Assembly: GCA_017472285.1 (NCBI GenBank)
Contig: JAFUQQ010000051.1
Location: 1-33,499 of the forward strand
DNA length: 33,499 nucleotides
Reading direction: 5' to 3'
Source: Clostridia bacterium
GTDB taxonomy: Bacteria > Bacillota > Clostridia > Oscillospirales > CAG-272
Shown here: positions 13,647-22,600 of the stretch, piece by piece
Layout of the letters: each line of letters starts with the position of its first letter
Numbering within the stretch: position 1 is the stretch's first letter
Notes under the pieces: generated by a model
What the model was told of the DNA's origin: nothing
Seen by the model: the letters and a program-made list of their open reading frames with translations, nothing else
Database searches by the model: none
Position numbers and translations under genes: made by a program

Positions 13647-14416
13647 ACGAGCGAACGCTTGCCATTCGCAGAGGACTTCCCGTTACCGTTTCCGGCATTA
13701 CGCTCTATCCCGTTCTGATGACGCATTACGAGGAATTTCTTTCTTGCAAAGACGTTTTTTCGATGCGGCTTTCCTCTCTTCCTGCTGCCTATGCTTCGAT
13801 GGATTACCTTTCCGCACTTTACAGGATGGATTATGATTTTTCACACATCACAGGAAACCAAACGGGGATTTTTGAGCGCGCATTACAAATGTACGCGCTT
13901 TCCATGCGGATTTCTTCGGAGGAGATGGCAAACGGAATCCGTGTAAGGATGCGAGATGAAGAACCTGTTTTTGAGGGACTTGACATTGGCGGTGTTTTGC
14001 TTTCCTCATTTCAGCTTTCTACGCGGTTTCGTGAGATCATTGCCGAGCAAAACGGTATTTTGCTTCCGAACGAATCCGATAATGCCGAGATCATGGAATC
14101 CTATAAATGGAAACAAAAAAAGGAAGCAGTAGCCTCAAGGCTTCGCGTTTCTCTTGACGATCTCATTGCTTCCGTTGCGTTTCAGTCACGTTTGCGGGAA
14201 GCGGATATTCTTGATTTTACCGTTCATGAATTTGAGCGAAGAAGAAATGCGATAGACCGTGATAAACGCTATTCGCTCTATACGGGAGCGGAGCTTTCCG
14301 GATTTATCAAATTTAAAAACGGAAATCCAGCACCGTCCTGGTGCTTCGATCTCGAAGATGGCGGTCTTGGTACCGTTGCGACCGCTGAGATCACAAAGAA
14401 GCTCGACGGCAATTAA
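13643..14416 (+). CDS. Tail-region protein of unknown function, before tail tube
   Basis: 257 residues, ATGA-coupled to the Cys-rich gene. It starts with a beta segment, MNERTLAIRRGLPVTVSGIT, and is then largely helical (about residues 25-200) with SLDDLIASVAFQSRLREADI and FTVHEFERRRNAIDRDKRYS, ending in a Gly-rich tail. Size and helical content would suit a tail assembly chaperone, but those normally follow the tail tube gene and show a frameshift, which is not seen here. It could be a neck or tail-completion protein. It ends 32 bases before the tail tube gene. Confidence 0.5.
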   Translation: MNERTLAIRRGLPVTVSGITLYPVLMTHYEEFLSCKDVFSMRLSSLPAAYASMDYLSALYRMDYDFSHITGNQTGIFERALQMYALSMRISSEEMANGIRVRMRDEEPVFEGLDIGGVLLSSFQLSTRFREIIAEQNGILLPNESDNAEIMESYKWKQKKEAVASRLRVSLDDLIASVAFQSRLREADILDFTVHEFERRRNAIDRDKRYSLYTGAELSGFIKFKNGNPAPSWCFDLEDGGLGTVATAEITKKLDGN

Positions 14417-14448
14417 ATATCAAATTCTAATATAAAGGAGATTTTTCT

Positions 14449-15561
14449 ATGAATGCTATTCGACTTGGCGATCCCAATCTTTTTGTCAAAGGCGTTGCGG
14501 AACAGCGTGTTTATGATCCCGCGACCGGAAACATCGTTGGATTTGACAACGTCGCTTCCGATGCCGCCTTTACAACCTCCGTCAATCTTCAGGAAATTGC
14601 GGGCGGTTTCGGAAATGCGCTGGCGGGCGTAATCGCTGATACCACCAGAATCACAGGTACATATACTTCTCAGGCATTTTCGCTTGCCACACGCGCGCTG
14701 ATCGTCGGCGGTTCCGTACAGTACGGCGGTGCTACTCCCGTTTGCGAAACCATTACCGCAAACGCCGCAAAACTTATCGTTTCCAAAACACCCGCAAAAC
14801 ATCAGGCGCAGCCCGCTTCTGATACGCTCGGCTGGTGCTATATCCGTGAACACGGCGCTTCCTCCTATATGGGTACCAATTACGGAATCGATCTTGCAAC
14901 CAAAACCGTTTCCGATTTTACTGCCGTTGTCGGCACACAGTACGACGTGATCTATTTCACCGAAAACGCTTCCGCAGAGGTGCTTGCACTTCCCGAAAAC
15001 TTCCAGCCGAAAATGGTTTCCGTCGAGATCAAATACGGTGTCTATGCAAAACAGAACAATTCCGTTTCCGGCGGTACGTTCCAGGGATGGCTTTACGTAA
15101 TCGTTCCCCGTGCGTATCTTTCCGGAAATGCCGGTGTGGATGCAAACCAGACCGCAAACGCGACCACGGACGGTTCCTGGATGGCGACCACAACCGATGA
15201 TGCTCCCATGGTTTGCGGTGATTGCCTCAGTGCTGCAAAAGCGATGGCATATTACGTTTACGTACCTTGCGGCGGCTCTACGGCTTCTGTGGAAGGTCTT
15301 GTTGTGATGGGCGGCGGCGTTGCTCTTTCAAAAGGGGAAAAAGCGCAGATTCCCGTGAAATATTTGATGCGCGGAAACCACCTCGCACAGCCTGATTATA
15401 CCGATATGACTTATCAGTCCGAAAGCGATGCCGTTGCGACTGTTGACACTGCCGGTCTGATTACTGCTGTCGGCAATGGGGAAACGCAGATTGGTGTGAC
15501 GCTTACCAAAACCGACGGAACGACTCTGAAAGCGGTTTGTGCCGTTTCCGTTTCGGATTAA
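14449..15561 (+). CDS. Major tail tube protein with C-terminal Big2-type Ig-like domain
   Basis: 370 residues; AAAGGAGATTTTTCT before ATG 14449 is close to the leader of the holin gene and predicts high expression. The N-terminal 280 residues are Gly/Ala/Thr-rich and beta-like, as in siphovirus tube proteins. The last 75 residues are a bacterial Ig-like group 2 domain: YQSESDAVATVDTAGLITAV followed by GNGETQIGVTLTKTDGTTLK and CAVSVSD. This tail tube plus Big2 arrangement is common in siphoviruses; the Ig domain projects from the tube. Position before the tape measure gene, though interrupted by four other genes, supports the call. The stop is followed by a stable hairpin at 15576-15611. Confidence 0.8.
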   Translation: MNAIRLGDPNLFVKGVAEQRVYDPATGNIVGFDNVASDAAFTTSVNLQEIAGGFGNALAGVIADTTRITGTYTSQAFSLATRALIVGGSVQYGGATPVCETITANAAKLIVSKTPAKHQAQPASDTLGWCYIREHGASSYMGTNYGIDLATKTVSDFTAVVGTQYDVIYFTENASAEVLALPENFQPKMVSVEIKYGVYAKQNNSVSGGTFQGWLYVIVPRAYLSGNAGVDANQTANATTDGSWMATTTDDAPMVCGDCLSAAKAMAYYVYVPCGGSTASVEGLVVMGGGVALSKGEKAQIPVKYLMRGNHLAQPDYTDMTYQSESDAVATVDTAGLITAVGNGETQIGVTLTKTDGTTLKAVCAVSVSD

Positions 15562-15575
15562 AATATGATCCTGCA

Positions 15576-15611
15576 CAACTGAGAGCGCGAATGTTTATCG
15601 CCTCTCGGTTG
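15576..15611 (+). promoter_or_regulatory. Stable hairpin after the tail tube gene
   Basis: A 10-bp stem CAACTGAGAG / CTCTCGGTTG (one wobble) plus three inner G-C/C-G pairs past a bulged C. It is followed by TCAAAAAA, so there is no terminator T-run on this strand. It is the second such hairpin right after a gene for a high-copy virion protein. The remaining bases to 15666 hold only an AT-rich stretch and the RecT ribosome binding site. Confidence 0.6.
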
Positions 15612-15666
15612 TCAAAAAATACAGAAATACACTCAATACGTTTTATAAAAGGAGGATAACAATTAT

Positions 15667-16656
15667 ATGGCTCAGATTTCAAATTCTCTTGCCCCCACGC
15701 AAACCAAAAATACGAAACTCACTTTTTCGCAAGCGCTCGAAACGGATGGATATAAAAAATTGCTTGCAAGCTCGATTCAGGATCCGAAGCGCAGGGCAAG
15801 ATTTGTAACGGCAGTCGTTTCCGCTGTTTCTGCCAACCCTACGCTTCAGAGATGCGATGCCAAATCGATTATTTCTTCCGCTTTGCAAGGTGAAGCCCTT
15901 GAACTTTCCCCTTCCCCTGCGCTCGGTGAATATTGGATTATTCCTTACCGTGTGGGAAAAGCCGATTTTGCTCATCCCGAAAACGACGTTTATCAGGCGC
16001 AATTCCAGCTTGGTGTTGCAGGACGCATTCAGCTTGCCATGCGTACGGGCGAATATGCCGATATCGACACCGTTGAGATCAGAGAAGGGGAATATCTCGG
16101 ACGCGACAGCCGAAACGGTAAACCGAAATTCAGATTCATCGAAGATGAAAACGAAAGAGAACAGAAGCCGATCATCGGATATCTTGCATATTTTGAACTT
16201 CTGAACGGCTTTTGCCACTCCGTTTATTTCCCGAAGGAAAAGGTGCTCTCCTGGGCGGACCGTTACAGCAAGGCTTTTGACAGAAAGCTTTATGAACGAT
16301 ATATCAAAGGTGAAGTCAAGGATTGGAAAGAATTGCAGAAGTGTTCTTCTCCCTGGTATGAGACTTTCGACAAAATGGCGGAAAATACCGTTCTCAAGCA
16401 ATGCCTGAAACGCGGTCCTAAATCCATTGAAATGCGCGCCGCCGAAGAAAAAGAAACGGAAATCGAAAATGAAAATGCGATCTCCGATACGTTTTCCGTT
16501 TCCGCTCCCGAGGATGATTTCTTTGACGGATCGGATGCCGTCATGGTTATGGAATCGGAAAGCGATGCAGAAAAGGAAGAAGTGAAAACACCCGAAAAGA
16601 AAGGAAAAAAGACGGCGAAAGCTGATGATCCGCCGGTCAGTTTTTTTGACTCCTGA
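15667..16656 (+). CDS. recT: RecT-family single-strand annealing recombinase
   Basis: 329 residues; AAAAGGAGG lies upstream of ATG 15667. RecT proteins coat single-stranded DNA and anneal complementary strands in phage recombination. Diagnostic stretches are ALQGEALELSPSPALGEYWI, IPYR, a run ending YQAQFQLGVAGRIQLAMRTG and then YADIDTVEIREGEYL, matching the conserved RecT core (about residues 75-215). The C-terminal third (about 255-329) is acidic and lysine-rich and probably disordered, as is usual. No partner exonuclease (RecE or lambda-exo type) is in the window. The stop overlaps the start of the SSB-like gene (TGATG). It lies between tail tube and terminase genes, far from any replication module. 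Confidence 0.9.
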   Translation: MAQISNSLAPTQTKNTKLTFSQALETDGYKKLLASSIQDPKRRARFVTAVVSAVSANPTLQRCDAKSIISSALQGEALELSPSPALGEYWIIPYRVGKADFAHPENDVYQAQFQLGVAGRIQLAMRTGEYADIDTVEIREGEYLGRDSRNGKPKFRFIEDENEREQKPIIGYLAYFELLNGFCHSVYFPKEKVLSWADRYSKAFDRKLYERYIKGEVKDWKELQKCSSPWYETFDKMAENTVLKQCLKRGPKSIEMRAAEEKETEIENENAISDTFSVSAPEDDFFDGSDAVMVMESESDAEKEEVKTPEKKGKKTAKADDPPVSFFDS

Positions 16657-17114
16657 TGTATCACGAATGGACGGATGATTTCGGAGATCGTTATGCTGTC
16701 GGTTCCGGTTACGTCTATCAGCCATACGGAAGAAATCCCGTTCTGGTCGGAGATTCGAAGCGAAAGAGCATTTCTTACGCCCGTTTTTCCGTTTGTGTGA
16801 GCAGCCACAAGGAAGCGAATGCAGAACCGGTCAGAAAATTTGTAAACGTAACCATTTATGCAACGGAGATCAACCGAACGCTTTTCGCACTTGCGAAAAA
16901 ATTGCGCAATTTTCAAAGGATATTCTTTTGGGGACCCGTTTACTGTTACAAAAATCAGGAAGGCTTGATGTCTATGGACGTTTCTGCCGAGGGTTTCTTT
17001 ATCACGGATGCGCTTGCGGAAATACAGCTTGGTGAACATGCGCCTGAAATTCAAAAAAAAGATCTGTATCCAGCAAAAGCAGATGCATTTTACGATAAAA
17101 TTTATCCGTTTTAA
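16656..17114 (+). CDS. SSB-like OB-fold single-stranded DNA-binding protein
   Basis: 152 residues, one-base coupled (TGATG) to recT. Residues about 18-120 have an OB-fold layout: a strand GSGYVYQPYGRNPVLV, then ISYARFSVCVSSHKEANAEP, FVNVTIYATEINRTLFALAK and FFWGPVYCYKNQEGLMSMDV, matching the order of strands in SSB (variable strand, body strand, the helix between, then the G-x-V strand). The C-terminus DAFYDKIYPF keeps only the final Pro-Phe of the classical acidic SSB tip. Pairing with RecT is functionally sensible because RecT-type annealases act on SSB-coated DNA. The divergent sequence makes this a probable, not certain, call. Confidence 0.65.
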   Translation: MYHEWTDDFGDRYAVGSGYVYQPYGRNPVLVGDSKRKSISYARFSVCVSSHKEANAEPVRKFVNVTIYATEINRTLFALAKKLRNFQRIFFWGPVYCYKNQEGLMSMDVSAEGFFITDALAEIQLGEHAPEIQKKDLYPAKADAFYDKIYPF

Positions 17115-17140
17115 ACAATTTTTGAAGGGTCGGTGATGAT

Positions 17141-18976
17141 ATGCCAACAGGATACGCGGGAGAAGGCAAGCGTTTTTCTCAAAAGCTCGGCCGTTGGGTA
17201 ACAAAGGAAAAAGAAAAGGCGTTTGACTATGAAGAAGTGGATACGGAGAGCATGGCTTTTCTGATCAGTTTTTTTCGTTTCTATCCCGATTATTTTGCCG
17301 ATATGTTTCGTTCGGAAAAGGCGGAATACGGTTTGGAGCTTCCGCAAAGGCTGATGATGCGTATTCTCGTCCGATACCGAAACACATTCATCACGGGTGT
17401 GCGAGGGCTGACGAAAACCTATATTATGCTTCTGACGAAAATGATTGAGGGGGTGCTTTATCCCGGAGAGATCATCAAATATACCGCTCCCAGTCAAAAA
17501 CAGGCGGCAAACCTTGCAAGGCAAGCTTTTCATCAGATCGAAAAGGATTATCCGCCGCTTGCGGCAATGTGGCATCTCAGAAACGAGCGTGACGATATGT
17601 TCCGCATCGAAACCGTTTACGGTTCGGAGTTTACGATGTATTCGCCCCGCGGCTCAAACTGTTCGCAGACGATTGCCGAGGAGATCGGTCAAGAGGGTGA
17701 GGACGGATTTGACATGGCAAAATATGAAAAGGATATTTTGCCGACTTGCCGACTTGTCAGAAAAGTGAACCAAAAACCCGACCGCACGCATCCGCAGCTC
17801 AAACACGCGCACATTACCAACGCTTCTTCCAAACAAAACCGTGCTTACACAGAACACCGAAATGCTGCTCTGAAAGACATGCTTTACGGTGAAAAATATG
17901 AGGGGTACGTGGTCGATATGTCGTGGATCACGGCTCTCATTTGCCAAATTCGTGACATCAATTATATCAAAGACCAAAAATCGAAACTGACTCCGCTCGA
18001 TTGGTTAAGGGAAATGTGCGCCAGATACACGGGAACTTCCGAAAATCCGCTGATTTCCGATGAAGTTCTGGCAAAATCCAAAAAGCTTCTCTGTATGGAG
18101 TCACATCATTGCGGCGATCGGAACGCAATTTATATCGTATCTCACGACGTTTCCTACGCTGAGGGAAAGAAAAATGCCAAATGTTCAGACGTTGTTCTGA
18201 AACTGACGGAATTTGAAGGAATTTCAAAAAGAGACAAGTATCGGAAACAAGCCGTTTACATCGATGCTTACGACCCTCCCAAAACTGCTTATTTGCAGGC
18301 GCAAAAACTGAAATCACTCTGGATGCGGTATTGTCTTTCCGGAGGGGAAACGACTTATCTTGTGATCGATGCCCAGGCTTACGGTTCTGAAATCGTGGAA
18401 GAACTGATGAAGCCAACGACAGACGGAACACCGCCGCTTTGCTGTATCGGGCACGTTCGTTATTCCGAAATCGAACAGGAGGGCGCGCTTCCCGTCATTT
18501 ATCCCCTGAAAGCCGGAACGCGCGGGGCAACCGATGAGGATGCTTCGATGATCCGCTATGCGCAAGTGGAATTTGAGCAGGGGAACGTGGAATTGCTCAC
18601 GGGGTCGATTCTGGACGGTATGGAAGCTTATAAACGCAAACACGGAATCAAAACCGAAAAATCCAATGCGGCGATCATTTCTCCTTACAAAAAAAGTGAG
18701 GAACTTTGCGCCCAGATTGCGAATCTCAAGACGAAAGTCAGCGGTCTTACACTCAAGGAAGAACGAAAAAGCAAATCCATTCAGCGCGATATCTGGTCTG
18801 CGCTGAAATATGCGCTCCGTATGGCGCAGATACTTGAGGGAGAAAAAATCAAAAAGAAATACAAGAAAAAATCATCGTGGAGTGACGTGATTGACAAAGG
18901 AACGGACGGTATCCGAAAAGTACCTTTGGCGATGGGCGGTATCCGAAATCGCTTGCTGGAAAACCGAAAAAGATAG
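17141..18976 (+). CDS. terL: Terminase large subunit (packaging ATPase-nuclease)
   Basis: 611 residues. TerL pumps DNA into the prohead through the portal and cuts it. The ATPase part has a Walker A-type loop ITGVRGLTKT (residues 84-93, with Lys92-Thr93) and a Walker B strand ending TIAEE (177-181). A C-terminal RNase H-fold nuclease begins IYIVSHDVSYAEG (Asp336) and has a second acid in TYLVIDAQAYGSEIVEELM (Asp410); the third acid lies further on and is not assigned. The basic C-terminus (KKKYKKKSSW) may contact DNA or portal. Its location between SSB-like and gp10-like genes, about 11.4 kb downstream of the portal, is unusual, since terminase and portal genes are normally adjacent. Confidence 0.88.
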   Translation: MPTGYAGEGKRFSQKLGRWVTKEKEKAFDYEEVDTESMAFLISFFRFYPDYFADMFRSEKAEYGLELPQRLMMRILVRYRNTFITGVRGLTKTYIMLLTKMIEGVLYPGEIIKYTAPSQKQAANLARQAFHQIEKDYPPLAAMWHLRNERDDMFRIETVYGSEFTMYSPRGSNCSQTIAEEIGQEGEDGFDMAKYEKDILPTCRLVRKVNQKPDRTHPQLKHAHITNASSKQNRAYTEHRNAALKDMLYGEKYEGYVVDMSWITALICQIRDINYIKDQKSKLTPLDWLREMCARYTGTSENPLISDEVLAKSKKLLCMESHHCGDRNAIYIVSHDVSYAEGKKNAKCSDVVLKLTEFEGISKRDKYRKQAVYIDAYDPPKTAYLQAQKLKSLWMRYCLSGGETTYLVIDAQAYGSEIVEELMKPTTDGTPPLCCIGHVRYSEIEQEGALPVIYPLKAGTRGATDEDASMIRYAQVEFEQGNVELLTGSILDGMEAYKRKHGIKTEKSNAAIISPYKKSEELCAQIANLKTKVSGLTLKEERKSKSIQRDIWSALKYALRMAQILEGEKIKKKYKKKSSWSDVIDKGTDGIRKVPLAMGGIRNRLLENRKR

Positions 18977-18987
18977 GCGGTGTTTTT

Positions 18988-19608
18988 ATGTTACTGATTC
19001 AAATAGAGGGTTTGCAACGGATTGACGAAGAAATCCAAAAAAATCTGGATGCCATCAAAAATCAGGCGCAAATAGCTTTTCATCAGATCGGGGGCGAAAT
19101 GGTATCGAATTTACAGGACCATATACAGAATGATTGGTATATTCGGGATACGGCAGGAAAATACAAGAGAAGAACGGATTTTCCCGCATTCGGAACACCT
19201 CTCGGCGACAGACGCAATATGACGGTATCCGTTTCTCATGATGAAAACAATCTGCCTGTTTTGTCATTTGTTTACGAACCGACAGGCGAACACAAAAAAT
19301 CGTATTGGCATGACAGAGACGGGGACGATCTTATTGATTCGATTCAGGAAGGAACACCGATCGGCAAAAAGCCAAGACCTTTTTGGGATCAGTTCGCCAA
19401 AGAACAATTGGATTGTGCGATCATTCAATCCTTTATAAACGCAATGAAGCCCTTTAAGGTCGAAAAATCTCCCGGCGGTGATGTTTTGCCTACGGGAGAG
19501 GAATACGATCTGAAAACTTCTGCATCTTTATTGGATGACTATTATGAAGAATATTCCCGTTCCCATCCTTCGTCCGCCATCGATTATGATGACGATCTCC
19601 CATTTTAA
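18988..19608 (+). CDS. HK97-gp10-like neck/tail-completion protein with SSB-type C-terminal tip
   Basis: 206 residues; AGGCGG precedes ATG 18988. Residues 1-145 look like the gp10 family of head-tail joining proteins: an N-terminal strand and long helix (EEIQKNLDAIKNQAQIAFHQ), then beta segments, and the typical RPFWDQF near residue 130 that ends the domain in many relatives. After it comes an atypical 60-residue tail ending IDYDDDLPF. This is the canonical acidic tip of bacterial SSB (DDDIPF/DDDLPF), which recruits DNA-metabolism proteins. Whether it works as such here is open. An alternative is that the whole gene belongs with the RecT/SSB group. Confidence 0.6.
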   Translation: MLLIQIEGLQRIDEEIQKNLDAIKNQAQIAFHQIGGEMVSNLQDHIQNDWYIRDTAGKYKRRTDFPAFGTPLGDRRNMTVSVSHDENNLPVLSFVYEPTGEHKKSYWHDRDGDDLIDSIQEGTPIGKKPRPFWDQFAKEQLDCAIIQSFINAMKPFKVEKSPGGDVLPTGEEYDLKTSASLLDDYYEEYSRSHPSSAIDYDDDLPF

Positions 19609-19638
19609 ACCGATCTTGAAAAAAGGAGTTGATGACAT

Positions 19639-22600
19639 TTGGCTCAGATTACGCTGAAAATTCTGATGGATGATTCCGGTGTGAAAAAAGAATCGGAAAA
19701 TCTGAAAAAGGTTTTATCCGAAGCATTTCAACCGATTACTAAAATCAATACGTCAGGTATTGAAAATTTACGAAAATCTTATGCAAACCTTTTGAATACC
19801 ATTAAAACCAATGCCGATAAATTTCCCGCGGACACCTTTCAGAACGTAAGGGAACAAACGGAACAGGCATTATCTGCCATCATTGCAATGACGGAAAAAC
19901 TGCATCAAGGCGGAGAATTGAGCAAAGAAGAAACGGAAGCTTATGCGGAATTATCCAATCAGATCAAGGCTTTAGCGGCAGATTTCGCAACACTCAGGGC
20001 ACAAACGGAGCGTTTGGAAAAGGTTGAGAGCGAACGGGTTCCCCGCATTAACACGTTGCAAAAAAATTATGCAAAATTGAGAACCACGCTCAAATCATAT
20101 TCCGAGCAATACGGTGAGGAAAAATTTGACGGCTTTTCAAAAGAGGTACAGAATGCGCTTGACAGCGTGACTGCACTGAAAAACGTAGTCGGTGACACCG
20201 AACCCGATGAAGAACAGAAACGGCTGCTGATAGAGCTTGGACATCAATTTGAAAATCTTTCGTCAACGATTGAAACGGTTCGCGCAAATTCCGACAAATT
20301 ACAAAAAGCACCCAAAGAATATATCCCGGACATTGATAAGCTGCAATCAAAATACGCGCAGCTTTTAAAAAGGGTAAAAGATTTATCTTCCCAATATCCG
20401 AGCGGGCTTTTTGCGGATGCCGCCGAAGATATCAAAGATGCTTTGGAAAACATTATGAATATGCCTTCCGTCCTTTCCGACAACGACAAGGGGGAACTCC
20501 GTTTCCTTGAAGATTATTATGATACGCTGAAAGCCGCTGTCAATACTATTGTTGCTACGTCAGAAAAGCTGGAAAAGGTTGATATTTTAAACGTTTCCAA
20601 TCAGTATTCGGGTTTGATCGAAAAAATAAATTCCCTCAAAGACAAATATCCCGAAGGAACCTTTGATGATATTACGGAATCGGCAAATGCCGCTTTCAAT
20701 GAAATCCGTTCCCTTGATTTTGCAATCGGCGACGGAAACCCGACTGACGATCAGACCAAACGAATTGCAGAGCTGGATCGGCAATATAGACGGTTAAACA
20801 ATGAATTGAATACCGCGAAGGTGCGGACGGAAAAATTACAAAAAGAGCAAAAGATTTCTGCTCCCTCTGTGGATACGCTTCGGACCAATATCGCAAATCT
20901 TGCCGCTTCTCTGAAAAATCTTTCGTCTTCTTACCCTTCGGGAACCTTTACGGAGATTTCCGCAAAGGCAAGTGCTTTGCTCAAACGTATTCAGAGTCTG
21001 CATACCGAAATCGGCAATCAGGCACCGACGGATGAGCAGAAAAAGGCTTTAAATGCTTTGCAAAAAGAATATCAAAGTCTTTCCAGCGATATTGCGACGG
21101 TGAAAGCAACAACCGATCGATATACGGATTCCATTGAAACCAATGGGCAGACACTTCTGACATGGCAAAAATCTGCAACACTCGTTGAAACGGGCATCAG
21201 ACTTTTGAGGAATGCATTTGATGATCTGAATGAAACACTTGTTTCAACGGAAGATAAGGTCATTGCCATCGCAAGAGTCCTTCCCGAAACGGGAAAGACC
21301 AATGCAGAACTTGCCGACCGTCTTTATGACATTGGTGCGGAATATTCCAGAAACTTTGAGGACGTTTCTGAAATTGCGCAGAATTTTGCACAGGGCGGTT
21401 ATGATTTTGCCGAAACGATACAGGCAACGGAAGCGGCGGTGCTTGCGCTGAACGTGGCGGAGCTGACGGCGGAGCAATCTTCCGAAGGGCTGATTTCAGT
21501 TTTGGCTCAATTTGAAAGACCGGTAAATGAGTTAATCAATGTAATTGACATTCTGAATATGACCGCCGACAAGATGCCTGTTACAACAGAAGAACTGCTT
21601 GCCGGTTTGCAGAAAACGGGTTCTTACGCAAAAGCCGCAAAGATGGATCTGAAGGAAACCACAGCGATTCTTGCTTCGCTTTCCAAAGCAACGGCGGCGA
21701 GCGGTCAGCAGATCGGTAATGCGATGAAATCGCTCATTGCTTACACGACCAAAACGGAAGCACTTGATCTTTTTGCGGGAATGTCTGAGGATTTGAATCA
21801 GATCGTAAAAGAATACCGTTTGGGCTCTGTTTCCATTCTTAAAGTATGGCAAACGCTTTCTGAGGAAATGCAATCCTTGACAACGGAGCATCTGGACCTT
21901 CTTGAAAAATATACCAATGAAAGCGGTATGGAAAATGAGATCGGCGCAGAGCTTACCGATATTTATGAGGATCTGACGGGTGTTTACGATACAGCGGGCG
22001 TTTACCGTAAAAACTATTTCATTGCGCTGATGCAGGAACTTGAAAACGTTGATAATATTTTGGCGGATATTGAGGAGTCTGCCGGTTATTCAGCAAAAGA
22101 AAATGAAGCATATCTCGAAAGCTATACGGGAAAAATTACAACCTTACAGTCAAAGTGGCAAGCCATGCTCAACGATGAGCAAGGTTTTCTGGGATTCAAA
22201 AAAGATCTTGCCGATATCGGTATCGAAATTCTTGATTTTACTGATAAAATCGGAGGGTTACATACAGTGCTTTTGCTTTCCGGTACAGCGGCAAATGCAA
22301 TTTGGGGCAAAAAAGGAATTGAAAAGTTTCTTTTATTTTCTTCAAAATTGGGAGAAACAGAAAATCCTTTTAAAAAATTCCTTCTTTCGATCCAAAATTT
22401 GAAGAAAGTCAATGAAGAAAATTTATTGGCGCAAGAACTGTCGAAAAAAGCACAAGATGCTTTGAATGCTGCAAAAGCTACAGGAGCCGCAACAGATGAG
22501 TTGGAAGCAGCAGCAAAGCAGGCTAATACCGCCGCTACCAATGCCAATACTGCGGCACAGAAAGCAAATGCTTCAGCGGTTTCTGCTGTTATTACAGTCT

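Noticed and set aside
15609..15650. Separate promoter for recT in the spacer after the hairpin
   Set aside because: TTGTCA is present but no -10 hexamer of fair quality lies at 16-18 bases, so it is not supported.
15679..17204. Two long antisense ORFs (348 and 304 aa) opposite recT and the SSB-like gene
   Set aside because: They lie opposite a clear RecT and OB-fold gene and have low-complexity Phe/Arg/Ile composition without domains.
14413..19638. Programmed frameshift of a tail assembly chaperone before the tape measure
   Set aside because: No pair of overlapping chaperone-like frames or slippery heptamer was found between tail tube and tape measure; the space is filled by recT, SSB-like, terL and gp10-like genes.
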